Shown: one piece after another, positions 40,533 to 50,370 of the stretch
Numbering within the stretch: the stretch's first letter is position 1
Layout of the letters: each line of letters opens with the position of its first letter
DNA from: Bacteroidaceae bacterium
Lineage (GTDB): Bacteria > Bacteroidota > Bacteroidia > Bacteroidales > Bacteroidaceae
DNA length: 64,000 nt
Assembly (NCBI GenBank): GCA_017615125.1
Contig: JAGAAS010000042.1
Location: 1 to 64,000 of the forward strand
Direction: 5' to 3'
Made by a program: the position numbers and the translations under genes
The notes under the pieces: generated by a model
Database searches by the model: none
What the model saw: the letters and a program-made list of their open reading frames with translations, nothing else
Told to the model about the DNA's origin: nothing

Positions 40533-42203
40533 ATGTGTGGATTCGTAGGAATTTTTAAGAAAGACGGAAGCGCGCACGTCATGCGCGAGAAAGCCCTGAA
40601 GATGTCGGCCCGTATCCGTCACAGAGGACCCGACTGGAGCGGAGTCTTCTGCTGCGACCGTTGCGTGCTGGCTCATGAGCGCCTGGCTATCGTCGATCCC
40701 CTCTCGGGGGGACAGCCTCTGTACTCCAAGGACCGCAATCTGGTGCTGGCAGTAAACGGGGAGATTTACAATCACCGAGACATTCGTAGAAAGTTGGAAG
40801 GGCGCTACGAATTTCAGACGGGCTCCGACTGTGAAGTCATCCTGGCCCTCTATCGCGAGAAGGGTATCGGCTTTATTGAAGACCTGAACGGCATCTTTGC
40901 CTTCGCCCTCTACGATGCAGCGCACGACGAGTTCCTGATTGCCCGCGATGCCGTAGGTGTTGTCCCTCTCTACATGGGACGGGACAACGACGGAACCATG
41001 TATGTAGCCAGCGAGCTGAAGGCGTTGGAAGGGATGTGCGACAGCTACGAAACGTTCCCTCCGGGACATTACTACAGCAGCCGAAAAGGTGAGCTGAAAC
41101 GCTGGTGGACACGCGACTGGATGACGAGCATACCCCAGTCGGAGCTGTCGTTCGACGAGTCAAAGGAAGCCATCCACGATGCTCTGGAAGCTGCCGTCAA
41201 GCGCCAGCTGATGAGCGACGTGCCTTTCGGCGTGCTCCTCTCGGGCGGGTTGGACAGCTCTGTCATCAGCGCTATCGTGAAGAAATTCGCTGCAAAGCGA
41301 ATCGAGACGGACAGCATTCACGACGCCTGGTGGCCCCAGATCCATTCCTTTGCGATTGGGCTGGAAGGGGCGCCCGACCTTGCAAAGGCACGCGAAGTTG
41401 CCGCACACATCGGCACCATTCATCACGAGGTGCACTACACCATTCAGGAAGGCTTGGATGCTCTGCGCGACGTGATCAGGTTTATTGAGTCCTACGATGT
41501 CACTACCGTCCGCGCAAGCACTCCTATGTATCTGCTGGCGCGTGTCATTCGGAGCATGGGCATCAAGATGGTACTGAGCGGAGAAGGAGCCGACGAAGTG
41601 TTCGGAGGATATCTCTACTTCCACAAGGCGCCTGACGCCAAAGCCTTCCACGAAGAAACGGTTCGTAAGCTCAGCAAACTGCACCTCTACGACTGTCTGC
41701 GCGCCAACAAATCGCTAATGGCCTGGGGCGTAGAAGGACGCGTTCCCTTCCTCGACAAGGAATTCCTGGATGTTGCAATGAACATCAACCCTGCTTACAA
41801 AATGTGTCAGGGACAAACAATTGAGAAACGCATCGTGCGCGAAGCCTTCAGCGACATGTTGCCCTCGAGCATCGTCTGGCGCCAGAAAGAGCAGTTCAGC
41901 GACGGTGTGGGATACAGATGGATAAACACGCTGAAAGCGATGACTTCTGCCGAAGTGAGCGACACGATGATGGAACACGCTGCCGAACGCTTCCCCATCA
42001 ACCCGCCCATGAACAAAGAGGAGTATTACTACCGCAGTATCTACGAGGAATACTACCCCAGCGAATCGGCAGCACTCAGCGTACCCAGCGTGCCAAGCAT
42101 TGCCTGCAGCACCGCAGAAGCGCTGGCGTGGGACGCTTCGTTTGCGAAACTCAACGACCCCAGCGGTAGAGCGGTAAAGGGCGTGCACGAACAAGCGTAC
42201 TGA
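40533..42203 (+). CDS. asnB: Asparagine synthetase B (glutamine-hydrolysing)
   Basis: 556 residues from ATG at 40533, chosen because the glutaminase nucleophile must be Cys2 (MCGFVGIF). The upstream frame to 40506 runs through the terminator and is rejected. N-terminal glutaminase domain (2-190) with RIRHRGPDWSG, HERLAIVDPLSGGQPL, NGEIYNH; synthetase domain from about 200 with the PP-loop LLSGGLDSSVIS, EGADEVFGGYLYF and GVEGRVPFLDKEFLD. It converts aspartate, ATP and glutamine to asparagine, glutamate and AMP. Transcription must pass the attenuator at 40426-40513. The next gene starts 22 bases later. Confidence 0.96.
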   Translation: MCGFVGIFKKDGSAHVMREKALKMSARIRHRGPDWSGVFCCDRCVLAHERLAIVDPLSGGQPLYSKDRNLVLAVNGEIYNHRDIRRKLEGRYEFQTGSDCEVILALYREKGIGFIEDLNGIFAFALYDAAHDEFLIARDAVGVVPLYMGRDNDGTMYVASELKALEGMCDSYETFPPGHYYSSRKGELKRWWTRDWMTSIPQSELSFDESKEAIHDALEAAVKRQLMSDVPFGVLLSGGLDSSVISAIVKKFAAKRIETDSIHDAWWPQIHSFAIGLEGAPDLAKAREVAAHIGTIHHEVHYTIQEGLDALRDVIRFIESYDVTTVRASTPMYLLARVIRSMGIKMVLSGEGADEVFGGYLYFHKAPDAKAFHEETVRKLSKLHLYDCLRANKSLMAWGVEGRVPFLDKEFLDVAMNINPAYKMCQGQTIEKRIVREAFSDMLPSSIVWRQKEQFSDGVGYRWINTLKAMTSAEVSDTMMEHAAERFPINPPMNKEEYYYRSIYEEYYPSESAALSVPSVPSIACSTAEALAWDASFAKLNDPSGRAVKGVHEQAY

Positions 42204-42225
42204 TGACCCAGAAAGATGATGTGTT

Positions 42226-44094
42226 ATGGAGCCATTGAAGCATGAATGTGGTGTGGCGATGATTCGCCTGCTCAAGCCTCTCAGATATTATAAGGAGAAG
42301 TACGGGACGTGGTTGTACGGCCTCAACAAGCTCTATCTGCTGATGGAAAAGCAGCATAACCGCGGGCAGGAAGGAGCTGGGCTGGCGTGCGTGAAGATGA
42401 ACGCCTGCGCAGGCGAAGAGTACATGTTCCGGGAGCGCGCCTTAGGAAGTAATGCTATTGCCGAGATATTCCAGGCTGCACAACAAGCATGTCTGAATCA
42501 AGGCAACGAGTTGCTTGAAGAAGAAAGCATGCCCTTCATCGGAGAGCTGTATATGGGGCATCTGCGCTATTCAACCACAGGGAAAAGCGGATTGACGTAC
42601 GTCCACCCCTTCATGCGTCGCAACAACTGGCGCGCCAAGAACCTGTGCCTTTGCGGAAACTTCAACCTAACCAACGTTGACGAGATATTTGCCGACATCA
42701 CCTCCAAAGGCCAGCATCCGCGCATCTACAGCGACACATATATCATGCTCGAGATGATGGGGCATCGGCTGGACCGAGAAAGCGAGCGGCTGTTCAAAGA
42801 AGCACAAGACAAGCATCTGGAGGGAACGGAAATCACCCGTTATATCGAAGAGAACATCAACATCTGCAATGTACTTCGCACTTCTACTCCCAGCTTCGAC
42901 GGGGGCTATGTTCTCTGCGGCATCACGGGCAGCGGAGAGATGTTTTCTATACGTGACCCTTGGGGAATACGCACTGCTTTCTGGTACAAGGACGATGAAG
43001 TGTTGGTTGTTGCATCCGAAAGGCCTGTCATACAAACCACCTTTGAACTGGAAGCACATCAAATCAACGAGCTCCAGCCGGGACAGGCTCTTACTGTGCA
43101 CCAGAACGGCTCTATAGCTCTGACACAGATACTTCCCGCCCACGAGCTGAAAGCTTGCTCCTTTGAGCGGATTTATTTCAGTCGAGGCTCAGACCAAGAC
43201 ATCTACCGCGAGCGAAAAGCCCTCGGAGAGCAACTGACAGCTCAAATCACGGAAGCTGTCGATGGCGATGTGGAGCACACCGTCTTCAGCTTTATCCCTA
43301 ACACCGCAGAAGTTGCTTTCTACGGCATGCTCGACGGATTCAAAAAGCAGCACAACGAGAACAAGGTAAATCAGCTTTATGCGCTCATACAAGACCATCA
43401 GCCTACGAAAGAAGAACTTCGAAGTATCCTGCATAATTATGTCCGCAGCGAGAAGGTTGCCATCAAAGACATCAAGTTGCGTACGTTCATCGCCGAAGGC
43501 AATTCGCGCAACGATTTAGCTGCGCACGTCTACGATATCACCTACGGCTCGTTGACGCCTTACGAAGACAACCTCGTGATTATCGACGACAGCATCGTTC
43601 GAGGGACCACATTAAGAGAGAGTATCCTAAGGATTTTGGACCGTCTCCATCCGAAAAAGATAGTTCTGGTAAGTTCATGTCCCCAGGTGCGATACCCCGA
43701 CTACTACGGAATCGACATGCCTCACATGGAGGAATTTATTGCCTTCCGCGCTGCCATCGAACTGCACATCGAACGGGGCTCGTGGCAGACAATTTCCAAC
43801 GTATATAAAAAATGTATAGCGCAAAGTGCCCTACCTGCCGCTGAAATGCGTAACTTTGTAACGGAAATCTATGCACCCTTCACACCCGAAGAGATTTCCA
43901 CAAAGATTGTCGAGATGCTGCGCCCGAAAAATATGACAACGCCTATCCAAATTGTGTACCAGTCGCTTGAAGGACTGCACCGTGCTTGCCCGCATCATCC
44001 GGGCGATTGGTATTTCAGCGGTAACTATCCGACGCCTGGCGGGGTGAAAATGATAAACAAAGCGTTCATAGATTATTATGAATCCATTCATTAA
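42226..44094 (+). CDS. PurF-family amidotransferase/phosphoribosyltransferase, long form
   Basis: 622 residues, longer than standard PurF (about 460-510). The glutaminase nucleophile would be Cys8 (MEPLKHECGVAMI, exposed after removal of a propeptide as in many PurF proteins), with KQHNRGQEGAGLA, LYMGHLRYSTTGKSG and SIRDPWGIRTAFW. The PRPP site VIIDDSIVRGTTLRESI is near residue 455. It presumably makes 5-phosphoribosylamine from PRPP and glutamine, the first purine step, but a second specialised paralog is possible given the insertions and the glutamine-gene context. Part of the asnB transcript; pyrG follows ten bases after its stop. Confidence 0.85.
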   Translation: MEPLKHECGVAMIRLLKPLRYYKEKYGTWLYGLNKLYLLMEKQHNRGQEGAGLACVKMNACAGEEYMFRERALGSNAIAEIFQAAQQACLNQGNELLEEESMPFIGELYMGHLRYSTTGKSGLTYVHPFMRRNNWRAKNLCLCGNFNLTNVDEIFADITSKGQHPRIYSDTYIMLEMMGHRLDRESERLFKEAQDKHLEGTEITRYIEENINICNVLRTSTPSFDGGYVLCGITGSGEMFSIRDPWGIRTAFWYKDDEVLVVASERPVIQTTFELEAHQINELQPGQALTVHQNGSIALTQILPAHELKACSFERIYFSRGSDQDIYRERKALGEQLTAQITEAVDGDVEHTVFSFIPNTAEVAFYGMLDGFKKQHNENKVNQLYALIQDHQPTKEELRSILHNYVRSEKVAIKDIKLRTFIAEGNSRNDLAAHVYDITYGSLTPYEDNLVIIDDSIVRGTTLRESILRILDRLHPKKIVLVSSCPQVRYPDYYGIDMPHMEEFIAFRAAIELHIERGSWQTISNVYKKCIAQSALPAAEMRNFVTEIYAPFTPEEISTKIVEMLRPKNMTTPIQIVYQSLEGLHRACPHHPGDWYFSGNYPTPGGVKMINKAFIDYYESIH

Positions 44095-44104
44095 AAGAAA
44101 GGAA

Positions 44105-45718
44105 ATGAAAACAAAGTATATATTTGTTACAGGAGGCGTAGCTTCGTCACTCGGCAAGGGAATCATATCTTCGTCAATTGGCAGGCTGATGATGTCGCGC
44201 GGCTTCAAGATTACCATCCAGAAGTTCGACCCTTACATCAACATAGATTCGGGTACGCTAAACCCTAACGAGCATGGGGAATGCTATGTGACAACAGACG
44301 GGCACGAGGCAGACTTGGACTTGGGTCACTACGAACGATTCCTCGGCATCCAGATGCACAAGGCAAACAACATTACTACAGGACGAATCTACAAAGCAGT
44401 TATTGAAAAAGAACGGCACGGTACCTATCTGGGACATACCATCCAAGTAGTTCCACATATCACAGACGAAATAAAACGTAACATCCGCCATTGGGAAGAA
44501 CTGAACGAAGACGAACGTCCAGATATGGTCATCGTAGAAATTGGCGGTACTGTGGGTGATATAGAAAGTCTTCCCTATATGGAAAGCATCCGTCAGCTGA
44601 AATGGGAGTTAGGCCAAGATGCCGTAAGCGTCCATCTCACCTATATTCCCTATCTGGCTGCCGCTGGCGAGCTAAAAACAAAGCCCACCCAGCACAGCGT
44701 GCAGAAACTGCAATCGTATGGAATCCAGCCTGACATCTTGGTTTTACGCACGGAGCATGAGCTGAGCAGAGGGCTGAAAGCCAAGACAGCGCTCTTCTGC
44801 AACGTTGCCGAGAATGCTGTTTTCCAAAGCATTGATGCTCCCAGCATCTATCAAGTTCCTATTCTCCTGCAGCAACAAGGTTTGGACTCTATTCTTCTTC
44901 TTAAAATGAGATTGAATCCCGATGAATTCCCTTCCGACCTGAAGGCTTGGAATGCCTTCCTCGCCAAGCGCGAAGCTTCCCATGAAGAAGTACACGTAGG
45001 ACTCGTTGGAAAATATGACTTACAAGATGCATACAAAAGCATTCATGAAGCAACCTCCCATGCAGCCACTTACAATGGACGCAAGCTAAAGATGCAATTC
45101 ATCAACAGCGAAGAAATCACGAGCCAAAACGTTGAGGAGAAACTGAAAGGAATGGATGCCATCATCATTGGTCCAGGTTTTGGGCAACGGGGCATAGAAG
45201 GTAAAATTATCGCTGCCAACTTTACCCGCACGCACGACATCCCCACGCTGGGCATCTGCTTAGGCATGCAGTGCATGGTGATAGAATTTGCACGCTCTGT
45301 GATAGGACTACAGGAGGCTAACTCACGAGAACTCAACCCCGACACGCCCCACCCTGTTATTGATATGATGGAAGAGCAGAAAAACATCGTCAACATGGGC
45401 GGCACCATGCGATTGGGTTCATATCGATGCGAAGTGCAACACGGAAGCAAAGCAGAACAAGTATATGGTTCCCAAGTCATCAGCGAGAGGCACAGACATC
45501 GTTACGAATTCAACAACACATATAAAAAAGCGTTTGAAGTAAACGGCATGCAATGTAGCGGCATCAACCCCGAAAACGACCTTGTGGAGATTGTTGAGAT
45601 TCCACAAAACAGATTCTACATCGGTGTACAATTCCATCCCGAATACAGTAGCTCGGTTTTGCATCCGCACCCCTTGTTTATGTCATTGATAACAACATCT
45701 ATTAATAAAAATAATTAA
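44105..45718 (+). CDS. pyrG: CTP synthase
   Basis: 537 residues from ATG at 44105 (AAAGGAA upstream; the frame from 44078 overlaps the previous gene's end). N-terminal synthase domain starts KYIFVTGGVASSLGKGIISSSIGRLM and has QKFDPYINIDSGTLNPNEHGE and VIVEIGGTVGDIESLP; the C-terminal class I glutaminase has GICLGMQCMVIEFAR (nucleophile Cys) and FHPEYSS (His-Glu). It aminates UTP to CTP using glutamine. Follows the PurF-family gene by ten bases and precedes glutamine synthetase by five, so the four genes are surely one transcript. Confidence 0.97.
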   Translation: MKTKYIFVTGGVASSLGKGIISSSIGRLMMSRGFKITIQKFDPYINIDSGTLNPNEHGECYVTTDGHEADLDLGHYERFLGIQMHKANNITTGRIYKAVIEKERHGTYLGHTIQVVPHITDEIKRNIRHWEELNEDERPDMVIVEIGGTVGDIESLPYMESIRQLKWELGQDAVSVHLTYIPYLAAAGELKTKPTQHSVQKLQSYGIQPDILVLRTEHELSRGLKAKTALFCNVAENAVFQSIDAPSIYQVPILLQQQGLDSILLLKMRLNPDEFPSDLKAWNAFLAKREASHEEVHVGLVGKYDLQDAYKSIHEATSHAATYNGRKLKMQFINSEEITSQNVEEKLKGMDAIIIGPGFGQRGIEGKIIAANFTRTHDIPTLGICLGMQCMVIEFARSVIGLQEANSRELNPDTPHPVIDMMEEQKNIVNMGGTMRLGSYRCEVQHGSKAEQVYGSQVISERHRHRYEFNNTYKKAFEVNGMQCSGINPENDLVEIVEIPQNRFYIGVQFHPEYSSSVLHPHPLFMSLITTSINKNN

Positions 45719-45723
45719 AGGTT

Positions 45724-47910
45724 ATGAGCGAATTAAGATTTGATGTAGTGAAGAATGCTTTCAAGAAGAAAGCACTTCCCGTAGAAGCTCCCGAGGCACG
45801 CCCCACAGAGTATTTCGGCGAACTGGTATTCAATCGCGACAAAATGCAGAAATACCTTGACGCAAACACCTACAATGCGCTTATCAACTGCATTGAAGGG
45901 GGCACGGCGCTTGATCGTTCCACAGCAGACAAAGTGGCTACCGGCATGAAAACCTGGGCAATGGAGCACGGAGTGACGCATATCACGCATTGGTTCCAGC
46001 CCCTCACGGAAGGAACAGCCGAGAAACACGACTCGTTCATCGAATACGATCAGAAGACTAGCATCACAGAAACGTTCGACGGACGTTCGCTCATCCAGCA
46101 AGAACCCGATGCCAGTTCGTTTCCCAACGGAGGCATCCGAGCTACCTTCGAGGCACGCGGATACACAGCATGGGATCCTACGTCTCCTGTCTTTATCCAG
46201 GATGACACTTTGTGTATTCCTACCGTCTTCATTGCCTACACGGGGGAAGCCCTTGACTACAAGACGCCGCTGAAACGCGCCCTGAAGGCAGTGAATGATG
46301 CTGCCGTATCGGTATGTCAACTCTTCGATCCCAATGTCAAAAAAGTATACTCCTATCTTGGCTGGGAACAGGAATACTTCCTTGTTGACGAGGATCTTTA
46401 TGCCGCACGCCCCGACTTGATGCTGACAGGGCGCACGCTAATGGGGCATGCATCGTCAAAGAATCAGCAGCTCGACGATCATTATTTTGGCGCCATACCG
46501 AGCAGAGTGGCTGCCTTTATGAGAGAACTGGAGTTTGCAGGATTCCGTCTTGGCATTCCTCTGAAGACACGCCACAACGAAGTGGCACCCAATCAGTTTG
46601 AGTTGGCCCCAATCTATGGTGAAACGAACCTTTCCAATGATCAGAACCAACTTATCATGAATGAAATGAACACCATTGCCCGCAAGCACGGATTTGTGGT
46701 GCTGCTTCACGAAAAGCCCTTCAACGGCATCAACGGAAGCGGTAAGCACAACAACTGGTCTCTTGGCACCGACACGGGCGTGGGACTGCTCTCACCAGGA
46801 AAAGACGCCAAAAGCAATTTGCAATTTGTCACTTTCTTCGTCAACGTTTTGGCTGCCGTGCAGAAGCACAACGCCCTGCTAAAAGCATCTATCGCCAGCG
46901 CCACCAACGCCCATCGTCTGGGAGCCAACGAGGCTCCTCCAGCCATCATCTCCGCCTTCCTTGGAAGGACGATGACAGAGGTTTTGCACAAGTTACTTGA
47001 ACTTCCCTCTGACACGCCCATTGAAATAGCCGGTAAAAAAGGAGCTAAAGTGGGCCTTGTGGAGATTCCTGAAATATTTATCGACAACACCGACAGGAAC
47101 CGCACCTCGCCTTTTGCATTTACTGGAAACCGTTTTGAATTCCGCGCCATAGGAAGCAGCGCCAACTGCGCAGGAGCTATGACAACGCTGAATGCAGCTG
47201 TTGCAGATCAACTGGTTCAATTCAAAGCCGATGTTGACAAAGAACTGGCAAAAGGCAAAGCGCTTAATGTCGCCATTATGGATACGCTCAAGCCTATCAT
47301 CGCTTCCATTCTTGACACCGTTTGCTTCGACGGAAACGGCTATAGCGAGGAATGGAAAATGGAAGCACAACGTCGAGGACTTGACACAGAGACAAGCGTG
47401 CCGGAAATGATAAAGAAATTTACCTCTCCCGATTCCGTAGCGATGTTCAAACGCACAGGAGTATATTCCGAGAAGGAACTCGCAGCTCGTAACGAAGTGA
47501 AATGGGAAACATACACCAAAAAGGTTCAGATCGAAGCACGCGTTATGGGACGTATGGCTATCAACCACATCATCCCGGCAGCACTTGCCTACAAGAACAA
47601 GCTGCTCAGCAACATCCAAATGACAAAGGATGTCTTCCCAGAAGAGTATCAGACAATGGCTGCTACCGAGATATCAACGGTAAAAACCATCACCAAATAC
47701 ATTGCTGACTTGACATCGATGGTTGACGATATGGTGAATGCCCGAAAGGCAGCCAACAAGATAGAGGATGAGTACCAGAAAGCATGTGCTTATCACGACA
47801 TCGCCGAGAGTCTCTTTGCTATCCGGCGTCCTATTGATAAGCTGGAAGAGATTGTCGACAATGACCTCTGGCCCTTACCTAAATATCGCGAATTGCTTTT
47901 CATCAACTAA
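45724..47910 (+). CDS. glnN: Glutamine synthetase type III
   Basis: 728 residues, the size of GSIII (GSI is about 450-470). Shows THWFQPLTEGTAEKHDSF, the type III region with SSFPNGGIRATFEARGYTAWDP, the catalytic GWEQEYFLVDEDL, KTRHNEVAPNQFELAPIYGETNLSNDQNQLIMNEM, NGINGSGKHNNWSLGT and FAFTGNRFEFRAIGSS. It makes glutamine from glutamate, ammonia and ATP. It is the glutamine source for the amidotransferases encoded beside it; if the attenuator controls this transcript, glutamine shortage would raise its synthesis. A strong hairpin follows. Confidence 0.96.
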   Translation: MSELRFDVVKNAFKKKALPVEAPEARPTEYFGELVFNRDKMQKYLDANTYNALINCIEGGTALDRSTADKVATGMKTWAMEHGVTHITHWFQPLTEGTAEKHDSFIEYDQKTSITETFDGRSLIQQEPDASSFPNGGIRATFEARGYTAWDPTSPVFIQDDTLCIPTVFIAYTGEALDYKTPLKRALKAVNDAAVSVCQLFDPNVKKVYSYLGWEQEYFLVDEDLYAARPDLMLTGRTLMGHASSKNQQLDDHYFGAIPSRVAAFMRELEFAGFRLGIPLKTRHNEVAPNQFELAPIYGETNLSNDQNQLIMNEMNTIARKHGFVVLLHEKPFNGINGSGKHNNWSLGTDTGVGLLSPGKDAKSNLQFVTFFVNVLAAVQKHNALLKASIASATNAHRLGANEAPPAIISAFLGRTMTEVLHKLLELPSDTPIEIAGKKGAKVGLVEIPEIFIDNTDRNRTSPFAFTGNRFEFRAIGSSANCAGAMTTLNAAVADQLVQFKADVDKELAKGKALNVAIMDTLKPIIASILDTVCFDGNGYSEEWKMEAQRRGLDTETSVPEMIKKFTSPDSVAMFKRTGVYSEKELAARNEVKWETYTKKVQIEARVMGRMAINHIIPAALAYKNKLLSNIQMTKDVFPEEYQTMAATEISTVKTITKYIADLTSMVDDMVNARKAANKIEDEYQKACAYHDIAESLFAIRRPIDKLEEIVDNDLWPLPKYRELLFIN

Positions 47911-47927
47911 TTCATTATTAATCCAAT

Positions 47928-47990
47928 CCTCTGTCTGAATTCTCTATTCCAATTCTTTTCAAAACTGAACCCAGACAGAGGTTTTCCGAC
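47928..47990 (+). terminator. Terminator after glutamine synthetase
   Basis: CCTCTGTCTG (47928-47937) pairs perfectly with CAGACAGAGG (47972-47981), with a 34-base loop, followed by TTTT. Confidence 0.6.
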
Positions 47991-48001
47991 ATTTTGTTTT
48001 T

Positions 48002-48844
48002 ATGCCCCAGATAGCTTTCACGAAAATGCACGGTCTTGGCAACGATTATATCTATGTCAATACAATGCAATATCCTATTGCCAACCCAGCCCTTGCCTCG
48101 CGACTCTGGAGCGACAGGCACTTGGGAATTGGCTCAGACGGACTTATCCTGATAGGTTCTTCGGATAAAGCCGACTTCAGCATGCGCATTTTCAACGCAG
48201 ATGGCTCTGAGGCATTAATGTGTGGAAACGGAGCCCGTTGCGTGGGGAAATATGTTTTCGAGAAAGGTTTGACAAATAAAACAATCCTTACACTTGACAC
48301 GTTATCGGGAATAAAAACGCTGGAGCTATCTTTAAATAAAGAAGGAGAGGTGGAAACTGTGACTGTAGGTATGGGAATAGCAAGCCCCTTGCCTGTAGTT
48401 CGGAACGGAAAGACTGAACTTCTCGTAAACGAAACCCTTTCCGTTGAAGGACAATCTTTTCCTGCCACAGCTATTGACATAGGAAATCCCCATCTGGTAC
48501 TCTTCGTAAACGATATCGCATCTGTCAACATTCCCCTTGTCGGAAACCAGCTTGAAAACAGCCCGATGTTTCCCAATCGTGCAAACATAGAGTTTGCCCA
48601 GATAATTGACACGCATCACATCCGCATGCGCGTTTGGGAACGAGGAAGCGGCATCACCCAGGCTTGCGGGACAGGAGCCTGCGCTACTGCCGTAGCTGCT
48701 GTAATGAACAGGCTGACAGACCCTTCGCATTGTGAAATAATAATGGACGGAGGAGCGTTAAGCATCGCGTGGAACCCCGAGACTTCTCAGGTAAAAATGA
48801 CAGGAACAGCTACTACCGTGTTTGAAGGAACCATCAACATCTGA
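48002..48844 (+). CDS. dapF: Diaminopimelate epimerase
   Basis: 280 residues. Both catalytic cysteines are visible: [16 protein letters not shown] near residue 73 and [16 protein letters not shown] near 222, plus [13 protein letters not shown] at the N-terminus and IGSDGLIL. It interconverts LL- and meso-diaminopimelate for lysine and peptidoglycan synthesis. Its partner LL-diaminopimelate aminotransferase is encoded 11 bases downstream, so the two form a lysine/cell-wall pair. Confidence 0.97.
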   Translation: MPQIAFTKMHGLGNDYIYVNTMQYPIANPALASRLWSDRHLGIGSDGLILIGSSDKADFSMRIFNADGSEALMCGNGARCVGKYVFEKGLTNKTILTLDTLSGIKTLELSLNKEGEVETVTVGMGIASPLPVVRNGKTELLVNETLSVEGQSFPATAIDIGNPHLVLFVNDIASVNIPLVGNQLENSPMFPNRANIEFAQIIDTHHIRMRVWERGSGITQACGTGACATAVAAVMNRLTDPSHCEIIMDGGALSIAWNPETSQVKMTGTATTVFEGTINI

Positions 48845-48854
48845 CTTCTTTTAT

Positions 48855-50075
48855 ATGCCCATCTTAAACGAAAACTTCCTCAACCTGAGCCAGCGATATC
48901 TTTTTCAGGAGATAGCACGAAGGACTGCCGACTATCGCACTTCGCATCCTGATGCCGATATCATCAGTATGGGAATCGGTGATGTCTCACTTCCTTTGGC
49001 GCCAGCTGTCATTGATGCTATGCATCGAGCCGTAGATGAGGAAGCCCGACAGAAAACGTTTCGCGGATATGGGCCAGAACGAGGCTATCTCTTTCTAAGA
49101 GAGGCCATTGCAAACGGCGACTATGCAAGTCGCGGAATAGACATCTCGCCTGATGAGATTTTCGTAAACGACGGAGCAAAGAGCGACACAGGAAACATCG
49201 GGGATCTTTTCTCCGCAGACAACAAAGTCGGCATCGCCGATCCTGTCTACCCCGTATATGTCGATACGAATCTGATGGGAGGACGCCCTATCTACTATAT
49301 TCCCTGCAACGAAAAGAACTCTTTCACGGGCGATATTCCTCAGATAAAGCTCGATATCGTCTACCTCTGTTTCCCAAACAATCCTACCGGAGCTGTTATC
49401 ACCAAAGAAAAGCTCCAGATGTGGGTGGATTATGCTCTCGACAACGACTGCATCATCATGTACGACTCGGCATATAAGGCTTTTATCCGAGACGACTCTC
49501 TCCCCCATTCTATCTACGAGATTCCTGAAGCCCGAAAGTGCGCAATCGAGTTCCGAAGTTTCTCGAAGACTGCCGGCTTCACAGGCATCAGATGCGGCTA
49601 TACCGTCATTCCTGACGAAATCAGGCTGACAACGAAAACAGGCGAAAGAATCCAGCTCAACAAATGGTGGGAACGACGGCAAGGATGCAAATTCAACGGA
49701 GCATCGTACATCTCCCAACGAGGTGCCGAAGCAATCTACACGCCCGAAGGACTCGCCCAGACACAAGCTCAAACAGACTATTATCTTCATACCGCAAGCC
49801 TCATACGCCAATGCCTGGAATCGCTGGGGCTGCATCCACAAGGAGGGACAAACGCTCCCTACATCTGGGCAAAGACGCCCGAAGGGATGAGCTCATGGGA
49901 ATTCTTTGATTTCCTGTTAGATAAGGCTCAAGTTGTCATCACGCCTGGCGCGGGATTCGGAAAAGCAGGCGAAGGATGGTTTCGTATGACATCTTTCACA
50001 AGCAAGGAACAAACCGAATGCGCCTTAACGCGTTTCAAGTCGTGTTTCCCGGGAAAAAATTTGCAGAACCGATGA
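48855..50075 (+). CDS. dapL: LL-diaminopimelate aminotransferase
   Basis: 406 residues from ATG at 48855. Fold type I PLP enzyme with the Schiff-base Lys in EFRSFSKTAGFTGIRCGY, plus FPNNPTGAVITKE, YDSAYKAFI and DADIISMGIGDVSLPL. It transaminates tetrahydrodipicolinate directly to LL-diaminopimelate, bypassing succinylated or acetylated intermediates; DapL is the usual route in Bacteroidetes. Located 11 bases after dapF. Confidence 0.96.
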   Translation: MPILNENFLNLSQRYLFQEIARRTADYRTSHPDADIISMGIGDVSLPLAPAVIDAMHRAVDEEARQKTFRGYGPERGYLFLREAIANGDYASRGIDISPDEIFVNDGAKSDTGNIGDLFSADNKVGIADPVYPVYVDTNLMGGRPIYYIPCNEKNSFTGDIPQIKLDIVYLCFPNNPTGAVITKEKLQMWVDYALDNDCIIMYDSAYKAFIRDDSLPHSIYEIPEARKCAIEFRSFSKTAGFTGIRCGYTVIPDEIRLTTKTGERIQLNKWWERRQGCKFNGASYISQRGAEAIYTPEGLAQTQAQTDYYLHTASLIRQCLESLGLHPQGGTNAPYIWAKTPEGMSSWEFFDFLLDKAQVVITPGAGFGKAGEGWFRMTSFTSKEQTECALTRFKSCFPGKNLQNR

Positions 50076-50143
50076 GGCAGCAAGAGCAACATGATGCTTG
50101 CATCGATGCTGCCACATCGCGCGTCAGAAGAAGAGCATAAAAT

Positions 50144-50213
50144 ATGAAGAAGGGAAAAATTTTTTTTCTTTCTACATCTCGCCGTATGAAGAAAGAAAAA
50201 AAATTTTTTCTCC
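50144..50213 (+). repeat. Purine-rich dispersed repeat, copy B
   Basis: Contains TTCTTTCTACATCTCGCCGT, ATG, AAGAAAGAAAAAAAATTTTTTC. Core CTCGCCGTATGAAGAAAGAA is shared with copies A, C and D. It lies in the 295-base gap between dapL and carA, which otherwise holds only the carA promoter. Confidence 0.85.
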
Positions 50214-50287
50214 TAGCATATTTCAGCCTTCCGAAATCGGCCTTTGGGAGTTCTTTGACTTAGGATGAAAAATAAAACAAGTTTTAT

Positions 50288-50318
50288 TTTGTTCTCCGCT
50301 CATCTTTCACTACCTTTG
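50288..50318 (+). promoter_or_regulatory. Promoter of carAB
   Basis: TTTG (50288-50291), 19 bases, TACCTTTG (50311-50318). Start of carA is about 45 bases downstream, after a small GGAAG/CTTCC hairpin. Confidence 0.9.
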
Positions 50319-50370
50319 CAGATTGAAGAAAAAAGGCCTTAAAGGAAGAGCATCTTCCTCAAACCCAAAC

